64,000 nt of DNA from Gemmatimonadaceae bacterium (GTDB taxonomy: Bacteria > Gemmatimonadota > Gemmatimonadetes > Gemmatimonadales > Gemmatimonadaceae): positions 1 through 64,000 of the forward strand of contig DASXKV010000030.1 of the NCBI GenBank assembly GCA_036496605.1, read 5' to 3'. Shown here one piece after another: positions 25,702-35,183 of this stretch. A program made the position numbers and the translations under genes. Within the stretch, counting starts at the first letter, position 1, and each line of letters opens with the position of its first letter. The notes under the pieces are model-generated. The model had not been told where the DNA came from and made no database searches. It saw only the letters and a program-made list of their open reading frames with translations.

Positions 25702-26033
25702 GCGGGCAGCAGCAGGGGTGCGACCGCGGCGACGAAGCTGGCGAACTCCTTCGTCTCGTCGCGCAGCTGGCGTCGGCCTTTGTCGGTGATGTGATAGAAC
25801 TTGGCTTTGCGTCCGAGCTCGGACGTGCCCCAATCGGCTTCGATCCAGCCATCGCGCTCCATGCGATAGAGCGCGGGATACAGTGAGCCTTCCTCGACGA
25901 TCAGCGTGTCGCGCGTCTGCTCACTCAGCCAGCGCACGATTGCGTAGCCGTGGCGCGGCCCGAACGTGAGTGTTTTGAGAACCAGGGCGTCGAGCGTTCC
26001 GTGGAGACGATCTTTGGTGGCAGGCATCGGCAC
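25698..26033 (-). CDS. PadR-family transcription regulator
   Basis: A 111-residue PadR regulator with the canonical GTLDALVLKTLTFGPRHGYAIVRWL start, the recognition-helix/wing segment EEGSLYPALYRMERDGWI and the YHITDKGRRQL wing. It controls its own operon with the ADOP permease, as is usual for this pairing in Acidobacteria and Gemmatimonadota. A perfect 9-bp inverted repeat sits over the predicted promoter just upstream (26048-26078). The stop overlaps the permease GTG. Confidence 0.94.
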   Translation of the reverse strand: MPMPATKDRLHGTLDALVLKTLTFGPRHGYAIVRWLSEQTRDTLIVEEGSLYPALYRMERDGWIEADWGTSELGRKAKFYHITDKGRRQLRDETKEFASFVAAVAPLLLPA

Positions 26034-26047
26034 GTTGTCCCAAGCAG

Positions 26048-26084
26048 TCTAGGTATTGTTCAACGAGCGATACCTAGATGTCAA
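26048..26084 (-). promoter_or_regulatory. PadR operator overlapping a sigma-70-like promoter
   Basis: On the minus strand a consensus TTGACA (26084-26079) is followed by TCTAGGTAT (26078-26070), 13 bases, and ATACCTAGA (26056-26048). The two 9-mers are perfect inverted repeats spanning the -35 to -10 interval. A weak AACAAT -10 lies 18 bases after the -35. The layout fits autorepression by PadR. Confidence 0.7.
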
Positions 26085-26146
26085 GGGCACGCCGGCTCAT
26101 CTATGGCTAGGTTTGCGGCATCCGCCAGCCAATTGCCTCGTTGGGC

Positions 26147-26707
26147 TCAAGGGCGCCAGGTCGTGAACCCAGCCGCGGGCTCCCGCTTGCGTGGCGCGGG
26201 CTGCTCGGCCGGCTCGCCGACGTTCACGATCGCGACGATCCGCTCCGTCTCGCCGACGCCGACCGCCGCGCGCGATGCGGCGTCGATCATGACGCCGCCC
26301 GTCTTGATGTGGGTGCCCAGCCCAAGCGCAACCGCCGCGAGCGCGAGGTTTTCGATCGCCATCATTGCCGCGGCGTAGTCCTCCTCGCGGGTCTCCGGAT
26401 TCTCGTTCACGACGACGGAGACGGCGATCATGCACGGCAAGTCGCGGTGCTCGCCGGCGATCGTTTCGCGCAGGGTACGAGCGGCCCCTTGATCCGGGAG
26501 CTTCCGCGCCTTCCGTTCGCCGAGCGCGAGTCCGTATGCATAACGAGATTCGGGGCCGAGGACGTAAAAGCGCCACGGCCGGGTGAGGCGATGATTCGGA
26601 GCCAGTATCGCGGCGTCGAGGAGTGTCTCGATCTCCTCTCGTGTAATCGCACGGCCGGTGAATCTCTTGATGGAACGGCGGTGTTCGATGATCTCAGGAA
26701 TTGCCAT
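26147..26707 (-). CDS. Nitroreductase-family flavoprotein
   Basis: A 186-residue FMN-dependent nitroreductase-like protein. The N-terminal IIEHRRSIKRFTGRAITRE and AAILAPNHRLTRPWRFYVLG blocks carry the family Arg-Arg-Ser and Asn/His/Trp positions used for FMN, and EDYAAAMMAIENLALAAVALGLGTH is the dimer-core helix. It probably reduces nitro, quinone or similar substrates with NAD(P)H. Single gene, with padR upstream on the same strand and about 100 bases between. Confidence 0.87.
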   Translation of the reverse strand: MAIPEIIEHRRSIKRFTGRAITREEIETLLDAAILAPNHRLTRPWRFYVLGPESRYAYGLALGERKARKLPDQGAARTLRETIAGEHRDLPCMIAVSVVVNENPETREEDYAAAMMAIENLALAAVALGLGTHIKTGGVMIDAASRAAVGVGETERIVAIVNVGEPAEQPAPRKREPAAGFTTWRP

Positions 26708-26730
26708 GCATGGAAACTATCGGGCTGACG

Positions 26731-27519
26731 CTATGGCAGCGCCCACGTGCCGCGAAGGCGATCGTACGCGCTCCGTGGCAACTGCACGAGAATGGGAAGG
26801 GCGTCGGGATCGAGCCACGCCAGCATCTCTCGCATGACGTCGGACCGAAACGCCGTGCAGCCAACCGTGCTGCCGTCTGGCCCGGGCCAGATGTGGAGAA
26901 AGATGCACGAGCCACCACCGACCTCGCGGCCATTCGCGTTATGCTCGACCACGACGCCCAGACTGTAGAGCGAGTCGCGGCGATGCATGTCTTCGGCGCT
27001 GTGCCAGTCGATCGCCGAGCCGCGCGCAGCGAGCAGCATCTGATTGTAGTGCACGGAGGCCGCATCGTCGACGCACTTGTACGCATCGGTGGCCTGGGTG
27101 TACGGCAACTTGATCCACGACACCGAATCTTTCGGCACATAGCCGAACGCAGACGTCAACCGAAAGACGCCAGCCGGTGAACGCTGATCCCCTTCGTGTT
27201 TGATCGGTCCCGGCTCTCCCGGACTGCCCACGCCATGCATGCCGTCGCCCCAACCGAGTCCAGCTGAGCCCACGACGACGGGCACCTCCGGCCCAACCTG
27301 CCGCCAACTCGAGCGGACGCCGTCGCGAACGTAGCGGCGCATGACGCCGGGAACGGAAGTCCAGTCGTCGGTGACGACGACGATCATCTGCAGCGAACGG
27401 CTTGTCGGACCCGCCTCGTGGGACGAAATCGGTGACGGGGCCGTCGCAATGCGCGGCGATTGACAAGCAGCGATGGCGATCGTGGAGATCGCTAAGATGA
27501 CAAAGCGGAAACTCGGCAT
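26731..27519 (-). CDS. L,D-transpeptidase-like (YkuD) lipoprotein
   Basis: A 262-residue predicted lipoprotein (lipobox IAIAAC, Cys19). I prefer ATG 27519 over a TTG two codons earlier. The C-terminal half carries a YkuD-like block: the His in FLHIWPGPDGSTVGCTAF is followed by the nucleophile Cys in an S-T-V-G-C motif instead of the common SHGC. The segment GDQRSPAGVFRLTSAFGY matches the P-x-G-x-F core of this fold. It may crosslink or anchor to peptidoglycan from the membrane. The class is close to, but not identical with, classical Ldt enzymes. Confidence 0.78.
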   Translation of the reverse strand: MPSFRFVILAISTIAIAACQSPRIATAPSPISSHEAGPTSRSLQMIVVVTDDWTSVPGVMRRYVRDGVRSSWRQVGPEVPVVVGSAGLGWGDGMHGVGSPGEPGPIKHEGDQRSPAGVFRLTSAFGYVPKDSVSWIKLPYTQATDAYKCVDDAASVHYNQMLLAARGSAIDWHSAEDMHRRDSLYSLGVVVEHNANGREVGGGSCIFLHIWPGPDGSTVGCTAFRSDVMREMLAWLDPDALPILVQLPRSAYDRLRGTWALP

Positions 27520-27640
27520 GATCAATCTGTAATGTGGCCAACCGGCATAGGCCAGTCACGCGATCGAAGAAGCGCGACGCGGCCGACGCAAGACGCACCG
27601 GCCGCGATTTCCGAGAGTGAGAAATCTCTAACGGACGCGA

Positions 27641-28885
27641 TCAGGGATTGAAGTTCGGATTCGCGCTCGTCTCTTGCGGTGGAATCGGTGTGCAGAGGTT
27701 GCTGCCGAACGTCGGCGGATTCTTGCCGGGGAAGTAAGTGTTTGCACCGTTGGCCTCGGTCAGCACGGCGGTCACCGGGACCGAGGGATTGCGGCGGAGA
27801 TCGCCCAGTTTCTTCCCCTCGAGCCAGAAGTCACGCGCGCGCTGATTGAGCAGTTCACCCATTATCGACAAGGTGTCCGTCGCTCCAGCATAGGTTCCCT
27901 GTCCGCCGACGGCGCGACGCGCATTGATGAGCGTAATCGCGGCCGCGGTGCTATTGCTGCCGTGAATCGCTGCTTCCGCCGCGATGTACTGCGCTTCGAG
28001 CGAGGACGCGAGTCGAATCTGATCGCCGTACGTGTTGTACTTCGCCTGGACGACGTACGCAACGCCATTGAGCGTCGATCCCGGACGTGTGCTGTCGGCG
28101 GGCATGCGCGGATCGCCCGTCCGATAGAGCTTCGGCGCGACGATCTGTGCTTGAGCCGTGATCCTGAAGAACTGATTGCCTAACGTTCCCTGGGTGCTGA
28201 CGTTGGCGCTCGTGATCACGTTCGTGGAAAAGCTCGGCGGGACCAGGGCGGCCGTCTGACTCGCGTGCGTGTAGTCGCCCTTTTGCAGGTAAGCGCGCGC
28301 GAGACCGACGTTCGACGCATTCACGATTGCAGCGCCCGGGGAACCGGCGGCAGTCGCAACCGTCACGGCAGTCGTGAAGCGCGTGATCGCCGAGTCGATC
28401 AGCTGCGCATCGCTCAACTGCGGCCCACCTTGAATGACGCCGGCGCACGCCGACTCGGCCATGAGCTCGAGCGCGAAGCCGAGGTTCATCGATGCGCGCG
28501 CGAGATTGACGTCCGACGCGGCACCAGGCCCGCCCTGCAACGCGCCAACGGCATTCTCGTTTGACGCGATGGCGAGACTCAATGGCGCGAAGAAATCCGC
28601 GTTGATGTCGTCGGTCGATGCGAACGTACGTGCGGCGATTCTATTTTGTTGAAGCCGCGCGGCGCCACTCCAGAGCTCTTCCGAGATCAAGCCGCCGTAG
28701 AGCGCGACGCTCTGAAAGGCAATGAAGAAGTTGGTCTGCGCCGAAAGCGACAGTGTCGTGCCGTCAGCGTTGGGGTTGAAGGTGGCAGCGTCGATCACGG
28801 ACGGATTCGAGACGTCCATGTTGCACCCGGCCGCTCCCACGACGCCAGCGAGAGCCACTGCGATCGATAGAGATCTCTTATTCAT
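27641..28885 (-). CDS. SusD/RagB-family outer-membrane lipoprotein
   Basis: A 414-residue lipoprotein. I start at ATG 28885 because the signal MNKRSLSIAVALAGVVGAAGC ends in a lipobox Cys about residue 21. The mature protein is mainly helical with TPR-like pairs, and the C-terminal RARDFWLEGKKLGDLRRNP block is characteristic of SusD/RagB. It caps the TonB-dependent transporter encoded 11 bases upstream and selects the substrate. Members bind glycans or peptides; the surrounding peptidases and a shared operator suggest peptides here. Confidence 0.88.
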   Translation of the reverse strand: MNKRSLSIAVALAGVVGAAGCNMDVSNPSVIDAATFNPNADGTTLSLSAQTNFFIAFQSVALYGGLISEELWSGAARLQQNRIAARTFASTDDINADFFAPLSLAIASNENAVGALQGGPGAASDVNLARASMNLGFALELMAESACAGVIQGGPQLSDAQLIDSAITRFTTAVTVATAAGSPGAAIVNASNVGLARAYLQKGDYTHASQTAALVPPSFSTNVITSANVSTQGTLGNQFFRITAQAQIVAPKLYRTGDPRMPADSTRPGSTLNGVAYVVQAKYNTYGDQIRLASSLEAQYIAAEAAIHGSNSTAAAITLINARRAVGGQGTYAGATDTLSIMGELLNQRARDFWLEGKKLGDLRRNPSVPVTAVLTEANGANTYFPGKNPPTFGSNLCTPIPPQETSANPNFNP

Positions 28886-28896
28886 GGCTCTGATCC

Positions 28897-31800
28897 TCAG
28901 AACTGGAGGTTGAGGCGGACGATCCAACGGCGCGCACTCGGCACCGTGAACTCTTCGACCGAGGGAAACTGCCGCTGACCGCCGTTCACGGTATTGGCTT
29001 GCAGCTCCGGATCGGGACCGTCGAATGCTTTGTTCTTCCAGATGTGCAGGTTGCGTCCGCCGACAACCAGCGATGCGCCCGCTGCGCGCACGCGCTGCGC
29101 AAGCTCGTTCGGCAGGTCGTATGAGAGCGACACCTCCTGCAGCCTAACGAAGTTGGTCGGCTGCAAATACCGGTCGAGCACGAGCGGGACGGACGCACCA
29201 CTCGGCGTCTTGAACGGACCCGAATGGGCGATCAGCTCCGTCTTGCTGTAACCGCCCTGGTCTGCAGGCAGGTTCAATCCCGCGCTGGTACCGGTGAGAT
29301 CCTGATAGAGCGGAGTGACGTTGAGAAGCTTCGCACCCTGCTGATGGGTGATGAGTCCGTAGAGCCGGAAGTTTCGGAAGAGCGTAAAGGTGCTGCTGAA
29401 GTTCGCCGTCAGCGTCGGGAACTGCGGGCTCGTATACACCGGCGTGCCCGTCACCGTCGCAACGCCGGCGAGGGTGTCGATGCTCGTGATCTGGCTCGAG
29501 TACCACGACGCGAGTGGCTTGCCGATCACGTAGCGATACGTGAGATCGGGGCTGATCTCGGACTGCGCCGGAATCGTTATTGGACCGAGGCTGACCAGCT
29601 TGTTGTCGAGCGTCGCGCCGTTCAGTGCCGCATCCCATCGCAGGTTGCGGCGATCGATGGGCGAGGCGTGGAGAGTAAACTCTATACCGCGGTTGTCGAC
29701 CTTTCCCGCGTTGATGTAGGGATTGCTCGTGTACGCCAGAGACGGCGCGAGTGGATTGAGCAGGAGCAGATCCGACGTGCGCTTGTCGAAGAAGGTGAGC
29801 TCGATGCCCGCGCGCTCGTGGAAGAAGCCCGCGTCGAAGCCACCCTCGAACTCCGTTCCTCGCTCCGGCTTGAGATTCTGATTTCCTGGACTTGCCTGAA
29901 CGACGCCGGGCCCGACGCCGCCGGACGGCGTGACGTAGGTGAATGGCGCGTACGTCCGGAGCGAAGCGCCTGGGTCGGGTGAGCGCCCCGTCGTACCGTA
30001 CGCGGCTCGGAGCCGGAACGTCGAGATCCCAGGTGCGATGCGCTGCCAGAAGGGCTCCTGCGACAGGACATACGACGCACTCACCTTCGGCAGGAACAGT
30101 GAGCCGAAGGCGCTCCCGAATGCGGAGTTGCGGTCGACTCGCGCGCCGGCCTGCAGGAAGAGCGTCTGGCCGAAGGACAACTGCTCCTGCGCGAGGAGAC
30201 CGAGCGACTTTGCCTGGCTGTACGTCTGGTGCGACTCGTTCGTCGCCGCGGAGGAGACGAGGTTGGACGAGTTGGTGGCGAGACCGATGCCGATGCCGGC
30301 CAGATAATTCGTGACCGTGTTGATGTACTGACTGCCAAACGAGAAATCCGAGGCGATGTTCTTATCGCGACCGAAGGCCGTGTGGATGTTCCCGAGGTAA
30401 TCGACGGTGTAGATGTTGATCGGATTCTGAACGTCCTCGACGTAGCCGTTCGACTGATCGCCCGAGTACCAGTTCTGGCTGTTCTTCGGATAGAAGGTGA
30501 CACCGTGCGTCGAGGATAGATCGGCGCCAAGCGTCAGGCGATTCGTGAACCAGGAGAATGGGCTATAGTGGACCTGCGTCGACGGCGTGAAGCGCATCGT
30601 CGTAAGCTCGTTCTGGACCGCCTCGAGCCCTGCCACGGGAGTGCTCAAACCACCACTGCGTGCTCCGTTCGACGCAACCTGCACCCCGTAGATATTGGAG
30701 AGGGCGTACTGCTGCGTCAGATAGCCGTAGTTGGCGTCGTCGCCGTCGGGAAGCCGGTAGTCGTTCCGGCTGAGCCCAACCGTGGCGTCGATGCCTAACG
30801 TGGGCGTCGTGACCCAGTTGAAGCTCGCGCGGCCCGTGCGCCGCTGCGTCGAGTTGTTGCGCGTCGTACCCTGTTCGTTGCTCGCGTCGGCCGACACGAA
30901 GTAGCCGAAGCTGTCGCCGCCGCCGCGCGCGTTGTAGTCGAGCGAGCCGAGATTGCCATTACTGAAAACGCCTTCGCGCTGGAGGGGATTGTCGGAGATG
31001 ACGCTGCCGACGGTCTTGCCCTGGCAGAGTGGTGCGCCGCCGGCTCCGATATCCCCGGCGCCGCACGTACCATAGAGCGTGCGCGGCGTGAAATTCGGGG
31101 TGATCTGGTTGTACTCGGTCGTGATGTTCTGACGGAATTCGTGGGAGCCGAGGCGTCCTTTCTTCGTAATGATCTGAATGACGCCCGCCGACGCGTCGGC
31201 GCCATAGAGCGTCGAAGCAGCGGGGCCCTTCACGACCTCGATGCTCTCGATGTCGTCGGGATTGATGTCGTTGAGTGCCGTGACCGATTGGCCGCCGAGG
31301 ATCTCGAGTCCGTGATACGAACCGACGTCGTTGCGCGAACCGCTGTACGCGCGAACACCATCGATGAACACCAGCGGCGCGTTGGACAGCGAGATCGACG
31401 CTGCGCCGCGGATGTTGATGCGAGGAGCGGTACCGGACGTGCCCGACGTCGTCGTCACGTTCACCCCGGCGACTCGGCCCTCGAGCACCTGCGTGAGCGT
31501 CGAGACGGGCGCCTGGGTGGTCACGGCGCTAGCGTCGATCGTCGCGACGACCGCGCCCTGCGCGGCGCGCGTCTGATTGCCGGCGGTTCCGGTGACGACG
31601 ACCTCTTGCAGATTCACCGCCGAGGTCTGAAGCGCGAAGTCGAGCGTCAGGGTTTGCCCGTCGCTCGCGGTGATATTACGTGTGGTGGCGCCGTAGCCGA
31701 TGCGTCGTGCGGTTACGACGTGCGCGCCACTCGGCACGCGTGTGATCCGATACGTGCCGTCTGGTCCCGTGCTGGCGCCGAGCTGCGTCCCCTGGACGGC

Positions 31801-31950
31801 GATCGTCACCGCCTCGAGCGGGCCGCCCGACTGCGCATCGGTCACCTTTCCGGCGATGATACCCGTACCCGCCTGTTGCGCGCCGACTGCCGTGGTGACG
31901 ACACTGGTCGCCGAGAACAGCATCGCCGCAAGCCATGTGCGACGTCTCAT
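28897..31950 (-). CDS. SusC/RagA-type TonB-dependent outer-membrane transporter
   Basis: A 1017-residue transporter. Order: signal peptide to about residue 25 (AVGAQQ); a carboxypeptidase-regulatory-like domain (GKVTDAQSGGPLEAVTIAV to about 110); a plug with VLEGRVAGVNVTTTSG, PRINIRGAASIS and PLVFIDGVRA; then a 22-strand-type barrel ending in the aromatic C-terminus RWIVRLNLQF. It imports a large substrate using TonB energy together with SusD. A putative GntR operator is centred about 45 bases upstream of the ATG (31989-32002). Confidence 0.93.
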   Translation of the reverse strand: MRRRTWLAAMLFSATSVVTTAVGAQQAGTGIIAGKVTDAQSGGPLEAVTIAVQGTQLGASTGPDGTYRITRVPSGAHVVTARRIGYGATTRNITASDGQTLTLDFALQTSAVNLQEVVVTGTAGNQTRAAQGAVVATIDASAVTTQAPVSTLTQVLEGRVAGVNVTTTSGTSGTAPRINIRGAASISLSNAPLVFIDGVRAYSGSRNDVGSYHGLEILGGQSVTALNDINPDDIESIEVVKGPAASTLYGADASAGVIQIITKKGRLGSHEFRQNITTEYNQITPNFTPRTLYGTCGAGDIGAGGAPLCQGKTVGSVISDNPLQREGVFSNGNLGSLDYNARGGGDSFGYFVSADASNEQGTTRNNSTQRRTGRASFNWVTTPTLGIDATVGLSRNDYRLPDGDDANYGYLTQQYALSNIYGVQVASNGARSGGLSTPVAGLEAVQNELTTMRFTPSTQVHYSPFSWFTNRLTLGADLSSTHGVTFYPKNSQNWYSGDQSNGYVEDVQNPINIYTVDYLGNIHTAFGRDKNIASDFSFGSQYINTVTNYLAGIGIGLATNSSNLVSSAATNESHQTYSQAKSLGLLAQEQLSFGQTLFLQAGARVDRNSAFGSAFGSLFLPKVSASYVLSQEPFWQRIAPGISTFRLRAAYGTTGRSPDPGASLRTYAPFTYVTPSGGVGPGVVQASPGNQNLKPERGTEFEGGFDAGFFHERAGIELTFFDKRTSDLLLLNPLAPSLAYTSNPYINAGKVDNRGIEFTLHASPIDRRNLRWDAALNGATLDNKLVSLGPITIPAQSEISPDLTYRYVIGKPLASWYSSQITSIDTLAGVATVTGTPVYTSPQFPTLTANFSSTFTLFRNFRLYGLITHQQGAKLLNVTPLYQDLTGTSAGLNLPADQGGYSKTELIAHSGPFKTPSGASVPLVLDRYLQPTNFVRLQEVSLSYDLPNELAQRVRAAGASLVVGGRNLHIWKNKAFDGPDPELQANTVNGGQRQFPSVEEFTVPSARRWIVRLNLQF

Positions 31951-31988
31951 CGTGGTCTCCTCGTGGTAGAAATCGGCGTGGCCGCCAA

Positions 31989-32002
31989 TGGTACGGACAA
32001 AT
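31989..32002 (-). promoter_or_regulatory. Putative GntR operator, site A (5' of susC)
   Basis: Reads ATTTGTCCGTACCA on the minus strand, 39-52 bases before the susC ATG. One of four copies of the core TTGTCCGTAC, all upstream of transport or peptide-processing genes. Confidence 0.6.
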
Positions 32003-32131
32003 TAGAGTTGGTACCGCGGGCCCGTAAGAGGCACGTCGAGTGGATTCCGCCGCGATCCAAGGGAGAGCACTAATTCGGGACGCGGGCCGCCGGACGGACT
32101 GGTGAGAATGCCGCGGCGCGATCAACTTAGC

Positions 32132-32147
32132 ATTTGTCCGTACGAAT
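32132..32147 (+). promoter_or_regulatory. Putative GntR operator, site B (5' of M1-like peptidase)
   Basis: ATTTGTCCGTACGAAT, six of eight half-site positions symmetric. It ends 43 bases before the chosen GTG start of the peptidase and lies back-to-back with site A, so one regulator could control both divergent units. Confidence 0.6.
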
Positions 32148-32190
32148 GTACACCTTCCGTTTCGCGCGCCCGACCAACCAGGAGCACCGC

Positions 32191-34398
32191 GTGCCGAGTC
32201 CAGGCTGTCTCTCTCGTTCCCGTGCGTTGGGAATCGCCCTCGCGATTTCCGCTGCGAACGTCGCAACCCGTCCCCTGCGTGCACAGTACGTCGGCGCCCC
32301 GACACCGGACTCGCTCGCGCACCTCATACTCGCGCGATTCGCGACGGGTTCCATTGCGGCGTTCGACAGCGTGTATGGTGACCCACTCGGCCGGCGTGTC
32401 ATGCACACGGCCGTCGAGCGAGCGAGCAGCCGCGACGGTGGACCGGGACGCGTTGTGTGGTCGTCCACGGATCGTGCCGTTCTCCTGCTCACGCCCGTCG
32501 TGCACGCCGGTCACGGGAGCGGGCTTTCGGCCGGCGGTGATGAGACGAACCAGGTCCGACGGCTCGCCGGCTACTACGAGGCGACGCGACGCGGCGGCGC
32601 GTGGTATCTCGGGCGTCAGCTCCCGCTCGACAGCGCGACCGTCATTCACACGCAAAAGATTCACGTTGCGCTCGACCCCGGACATCAGAGTCTCATCGTA
32701 GACACGCTCGATGCGACGGTCGGCAGTGCCTTCGGGCTCGCGCTACGACTCAACAATCGCGCGAAGCTTCAGGTCGTTCGGCTCGACGGCAAAGAGGTGG
32801 AGTATCAGCTCGCCGGAGGCGTACTGTGGATTGCCGCTCGCCCCGAGACCCATGCCCGCGTCGCGCTTCGATACGTGATCGCCGATGATGAGCGTCCTCT
32901 CACGGACACATCGGCGGCACCAGCGTTCGGAGCGCTCGAGAACACGGATGCCTGGCTGCCTTTCTTCAACTACGACAGCGGCAACGATTTCGCGGCGCTC
33001 ACCGTGACGGTGACGATTCCAGCCGCGTACCAGCTGACGACGAGTGTGCCGCAGACGGACGCGGTGACGAACGGAGTCCGCACCATCCAGGGCGAGAGCA
33101 TCCACCCGCAGTTCATTCTCAGCTTGATGTACGACAAGGATTGGAAGCGAACGACGTCGCGAATCGATGATTTCACATTCGAGACGTTCGTCACACCGAA
33201 GTTTCGCTTCTCGCACGATTCGCTCGCCAAGTTCGTGGCGCGAGAGTATCGACTGCTGACGCCGCGATTCGGCGAGCCACAGTGGCCGTCGCGCTATCTG
33301 GCGGTGGTGGAGAATCGGGTGCTACATGGCTCCGGATTCACCGTGCGGATGAACAACGCCGTCGTCGCCGGAGACAACGTGTTGCTCCTGGACGAGCCGG
33401 TCCTCGGGCCCTCGGCCGCCTTCGCGCACGAAGTGGCGCATGGATGGACGATGGACGCGAGCGGACCTGCCGCCAATTTCCTGCAGGAAGGATGGGCGAC
33501 GTATTGTGAGTCGCTGGTGCTGGGCGATCTCTATGGTCCCGCCGCCAGGCAGGCAGTGTGGGAGCGACTCTACACGGCCTACATGGGAGGCCAGGATCGC
33601 GCCGGCTTTCAGGGCGGCTTCGAGGGGCGACAGACGCTGCTCGGCGATCCCGACAACGGCCGAATTCACTACTACAAAGGTTCGTGGATCTTTCATCAGC
33701 TCGAGCACGTACTGGGCGACAGCGCCTTCGATCGCGGGATGCGCGACTTCGTACGTCATGCGGGCTATGGACCGAACGGCTACGAGCAGCTCATCGCCGA
33801 CATGAACAAAGCGTCCGGCCGCGACGTGAGCCCACTCGTTATGCCGTGGCTCATGGAGAAATACATCCCCGACGTCGATGCGCGAGTCGAAGGCGGCAAG
33901 GTGATCGTCACGCAGTCGCAGCCCACGCCACCCTTCGACTTGCCGCTCGACGTGGAGCTGACGACGGGCGCGGGCCTCGTGAGGCGTCCGGTTCACCTGA
34001 CGTCGCGTGCCGACACGATCGACGTGACCGGTCTCGGTAGTGTCACCGAGGCGCGCGTCGATCCCGATCATCATTTTCTCATTCGGCGCCACTGGGGCGA
34101 CACGGCGCGATTCGCGCTGCAGGCGCCCACGGCCCATACCGTCGAGCTGACGGGGAACTTCCTCGCGAAGCCGATCCCGGCGACGCGTGTCGGCGACGTG
34201 TGGACGGTGGAGCTGCCGCTCACCGAGGGTCGCTACGTGTGGCAGTGGCGCGTCGACGGCGCTTCGCCAACGGACGAGATGATCATCGCCGACTCGCGGC
34301 GTCCGACGGACCCGACGGCGCGCGTGGGCGTTCTCATCGTGCGGCCCGTTAGGCGACTGCCCTCTCCGCCGCGCACCGACACGTCATCTCGAAACTGA
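32191..34398 (+). CDS. Secreted M1-like zinc peptidase with C-terminal E-set domain
   Basis: A 735-residue gluzincin. GTG 32191 is chosen because AGGAG lies six bases upstream and the product then starts with a signal peptide ending RPLRAQ. HEVAH is at residues 413-417, followed after 15 residues by the third ligand Glu433 in LQEGWATYCE; classical M1 enzymes have 18 residues here, so this is a divergent M1-like branch. The C-terminal about 100 residues (VELTGNF...VWTVELPLTEGRYVWQWRVDG) look like a CBM48/AMPK-type Ig-like domain, an unusual fusion for a peptidase. Divergent from susC with operators A and B between. Confidence 0.8.
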   Translation: MPSPGCLSRSRALGIALAISAANVATRPLRAQYVGAPTPDSLAHLILARFATGSIAAFDSVYGDPLGRRVMHTAVERASSRDGGPGRVVWSSTDRAVLLLTPVVHAGHGSGLSAGGDETNQVRRLAGYYEATRRGGAWYLGRQLPLDSATVIHTQKIHVALDPGHQSLIVDTLDATVGSAFGLALRLNNRAKLQVVRLDGKEVEYQLAGGVLWIAARPETHARVALRYVIADDERPLTDTSAAPAFGALENTDAWLPFFNYDSGNDFAALTVTVTIPAAYQLTTSVPQTDAVTNGVRTIQGESIHPQFILSLMYDKDWKRTTSRIDDFTFETFVTPKFRFSHDSLAKFVAREYRLLTPRFGEPQWPSRYLAVVENRVLHGSGFTVRMNNAVVAGDNVLLLDEPVLGPSAAFAHEVAHGWTMDASGPAANFLQEGWATYCESLVLGDLYGPAARQAVWERLYTAYMGGQDRAGFQGGFEGRQTLLGDPDNGRIHYYKGSWIFHQLEHVLGDSAFDRGMRDFVRHAGYGPNGYEQLIADMNKASGRDVSPLVMPWLMEKYIPDVDARVEGGKVIVTQSQPTPPFDLPLDVELTTGAGLVRRPVHLTSRADTIDVTGLGSVTEARVDPDHHFLIRRHWGDTARFALQAPTAHTVELTGNFLAKPIPATRVGDVWTVELPLTEGRYVWQWRVDGASPTDEMIIADSRRPTDPTARVGVLIVRPVRRLPSPPRTDTSSRN

Positions 34399-34423
34399 GC
34401 CTTTCCCTCCTTCCCTTCCTTCC

Positions 34424-35170
34424 ATGGCCACTCTCTCCACATCGACGACGCGGCGCCTCGCGTCGCGCGCGTATCTCGTCGGCTGCACGCTGTTCGGCGT
34501 CGCCGGCATCGCCGCCTTCACGCGATCCGTCCAGAAGCCGCGGTTCGACGAGATCGACGTCCAGCGCATCAACATCATCGCGCCTAACGGCACTCCGCGA
34601 CTGGTGATCTCGAACGCCGAGCGCGCACCGGACGCCATCATCGGCGGCAAGACCTATCATCGGAGCGGCCGGAACGAGGCCGGGATGATCTTCTACAACG
34701 AGGAAGGCAGCGAGAACGGCGGCATGGGCTTCAGCGGACACACCCGGGACGGCCACGTCTCGGCGAACGCTGGTTTCATGTTCGATCAATACGGTCAGGA
34801 CCAGACGGTGGGCCTCACGTACGACGAGCAGGATGGCCGGCGGTCCGCCGGTCTTCGCGTGTGGGATCGTCCGAACCAACCGATATCGGTACTCGGTGAC
34901 ATGATCGAGCCGGTCAAGCAGATGGCGGATGGGCCGGAAAAGACGCGTCGCATGGCGGCTGTGCGCGATAGCGCGATCAAGCTCGGTCTCGCCGGCGCGC
35001 AACGCGTGTTCGTCGGAAAACAGAACGACAAGACGGCGACGGTCGTGCTCGCGGACGCGCAGTCGCGGCCGCGCCTGCGGATGGTCGTCGACTCCTCAGG
35101 CGCGGCACGAATCGAATTCCTCGATGACGCCGGCAAGGTTGTACGCACGCTCTCGGCGAGCGATCGCTAA
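34424..35170 (+). CDS. Membrane-anchored protein of unknown function, paralogue 1 of 3
   Basis: A 248-residue protein: short cytoplasmic N-terminus, one membrane helix (about 18-34), then an exported domain. It begins FDEIDVQRINIIAPNGTPRLVISN, passes through AGMIFYNEEGSENGGMGFSG, and ends with RPRLRMVVDSSGAARIEFLD and GKVVRTL. The repeated pattern of short strands ending in Asn/Asp-Gly turns suggests a beta-rich, repetitive fold. A pyrimidine-rich stretch precedes the ATG and no Shine-Dalgarno is visible. Two close paralogues follow, 13 and 33 bases apart. Function unknown. Confidence 0.75.
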   Translation: MATLSTSTTRRLASRAYLVGCTLFGVAGIAAFTRSVQKPRFDEIDVQRINIIAPNGTPRLVISNAERAPDAIIGGKTYHRSGRNEAGMIFYNEEGSENGGMGFSGHTRDGHVSANAGFMFDQYGQDQTVGLTYDEQDGRRSAGLRVWDRPNQPISVLGDMIEPVKQMADGPEKTRRMAAVRDSAIKLGLAGAQRVFVGKQNDKTATVVLADAQSRPRLRMVVDSSGAARIEFLDDAGKVVRTLSASDR

Positions 35171-35183
35171 ACAGGAGACCCAC

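Noticed and set aside
25702..25833. 44-residue N-terminal extension of the ADOP permease
   Set aside because: It lies inside padR in another frame; GTG 25701 overlapping the padR stop gives the normal domain start.
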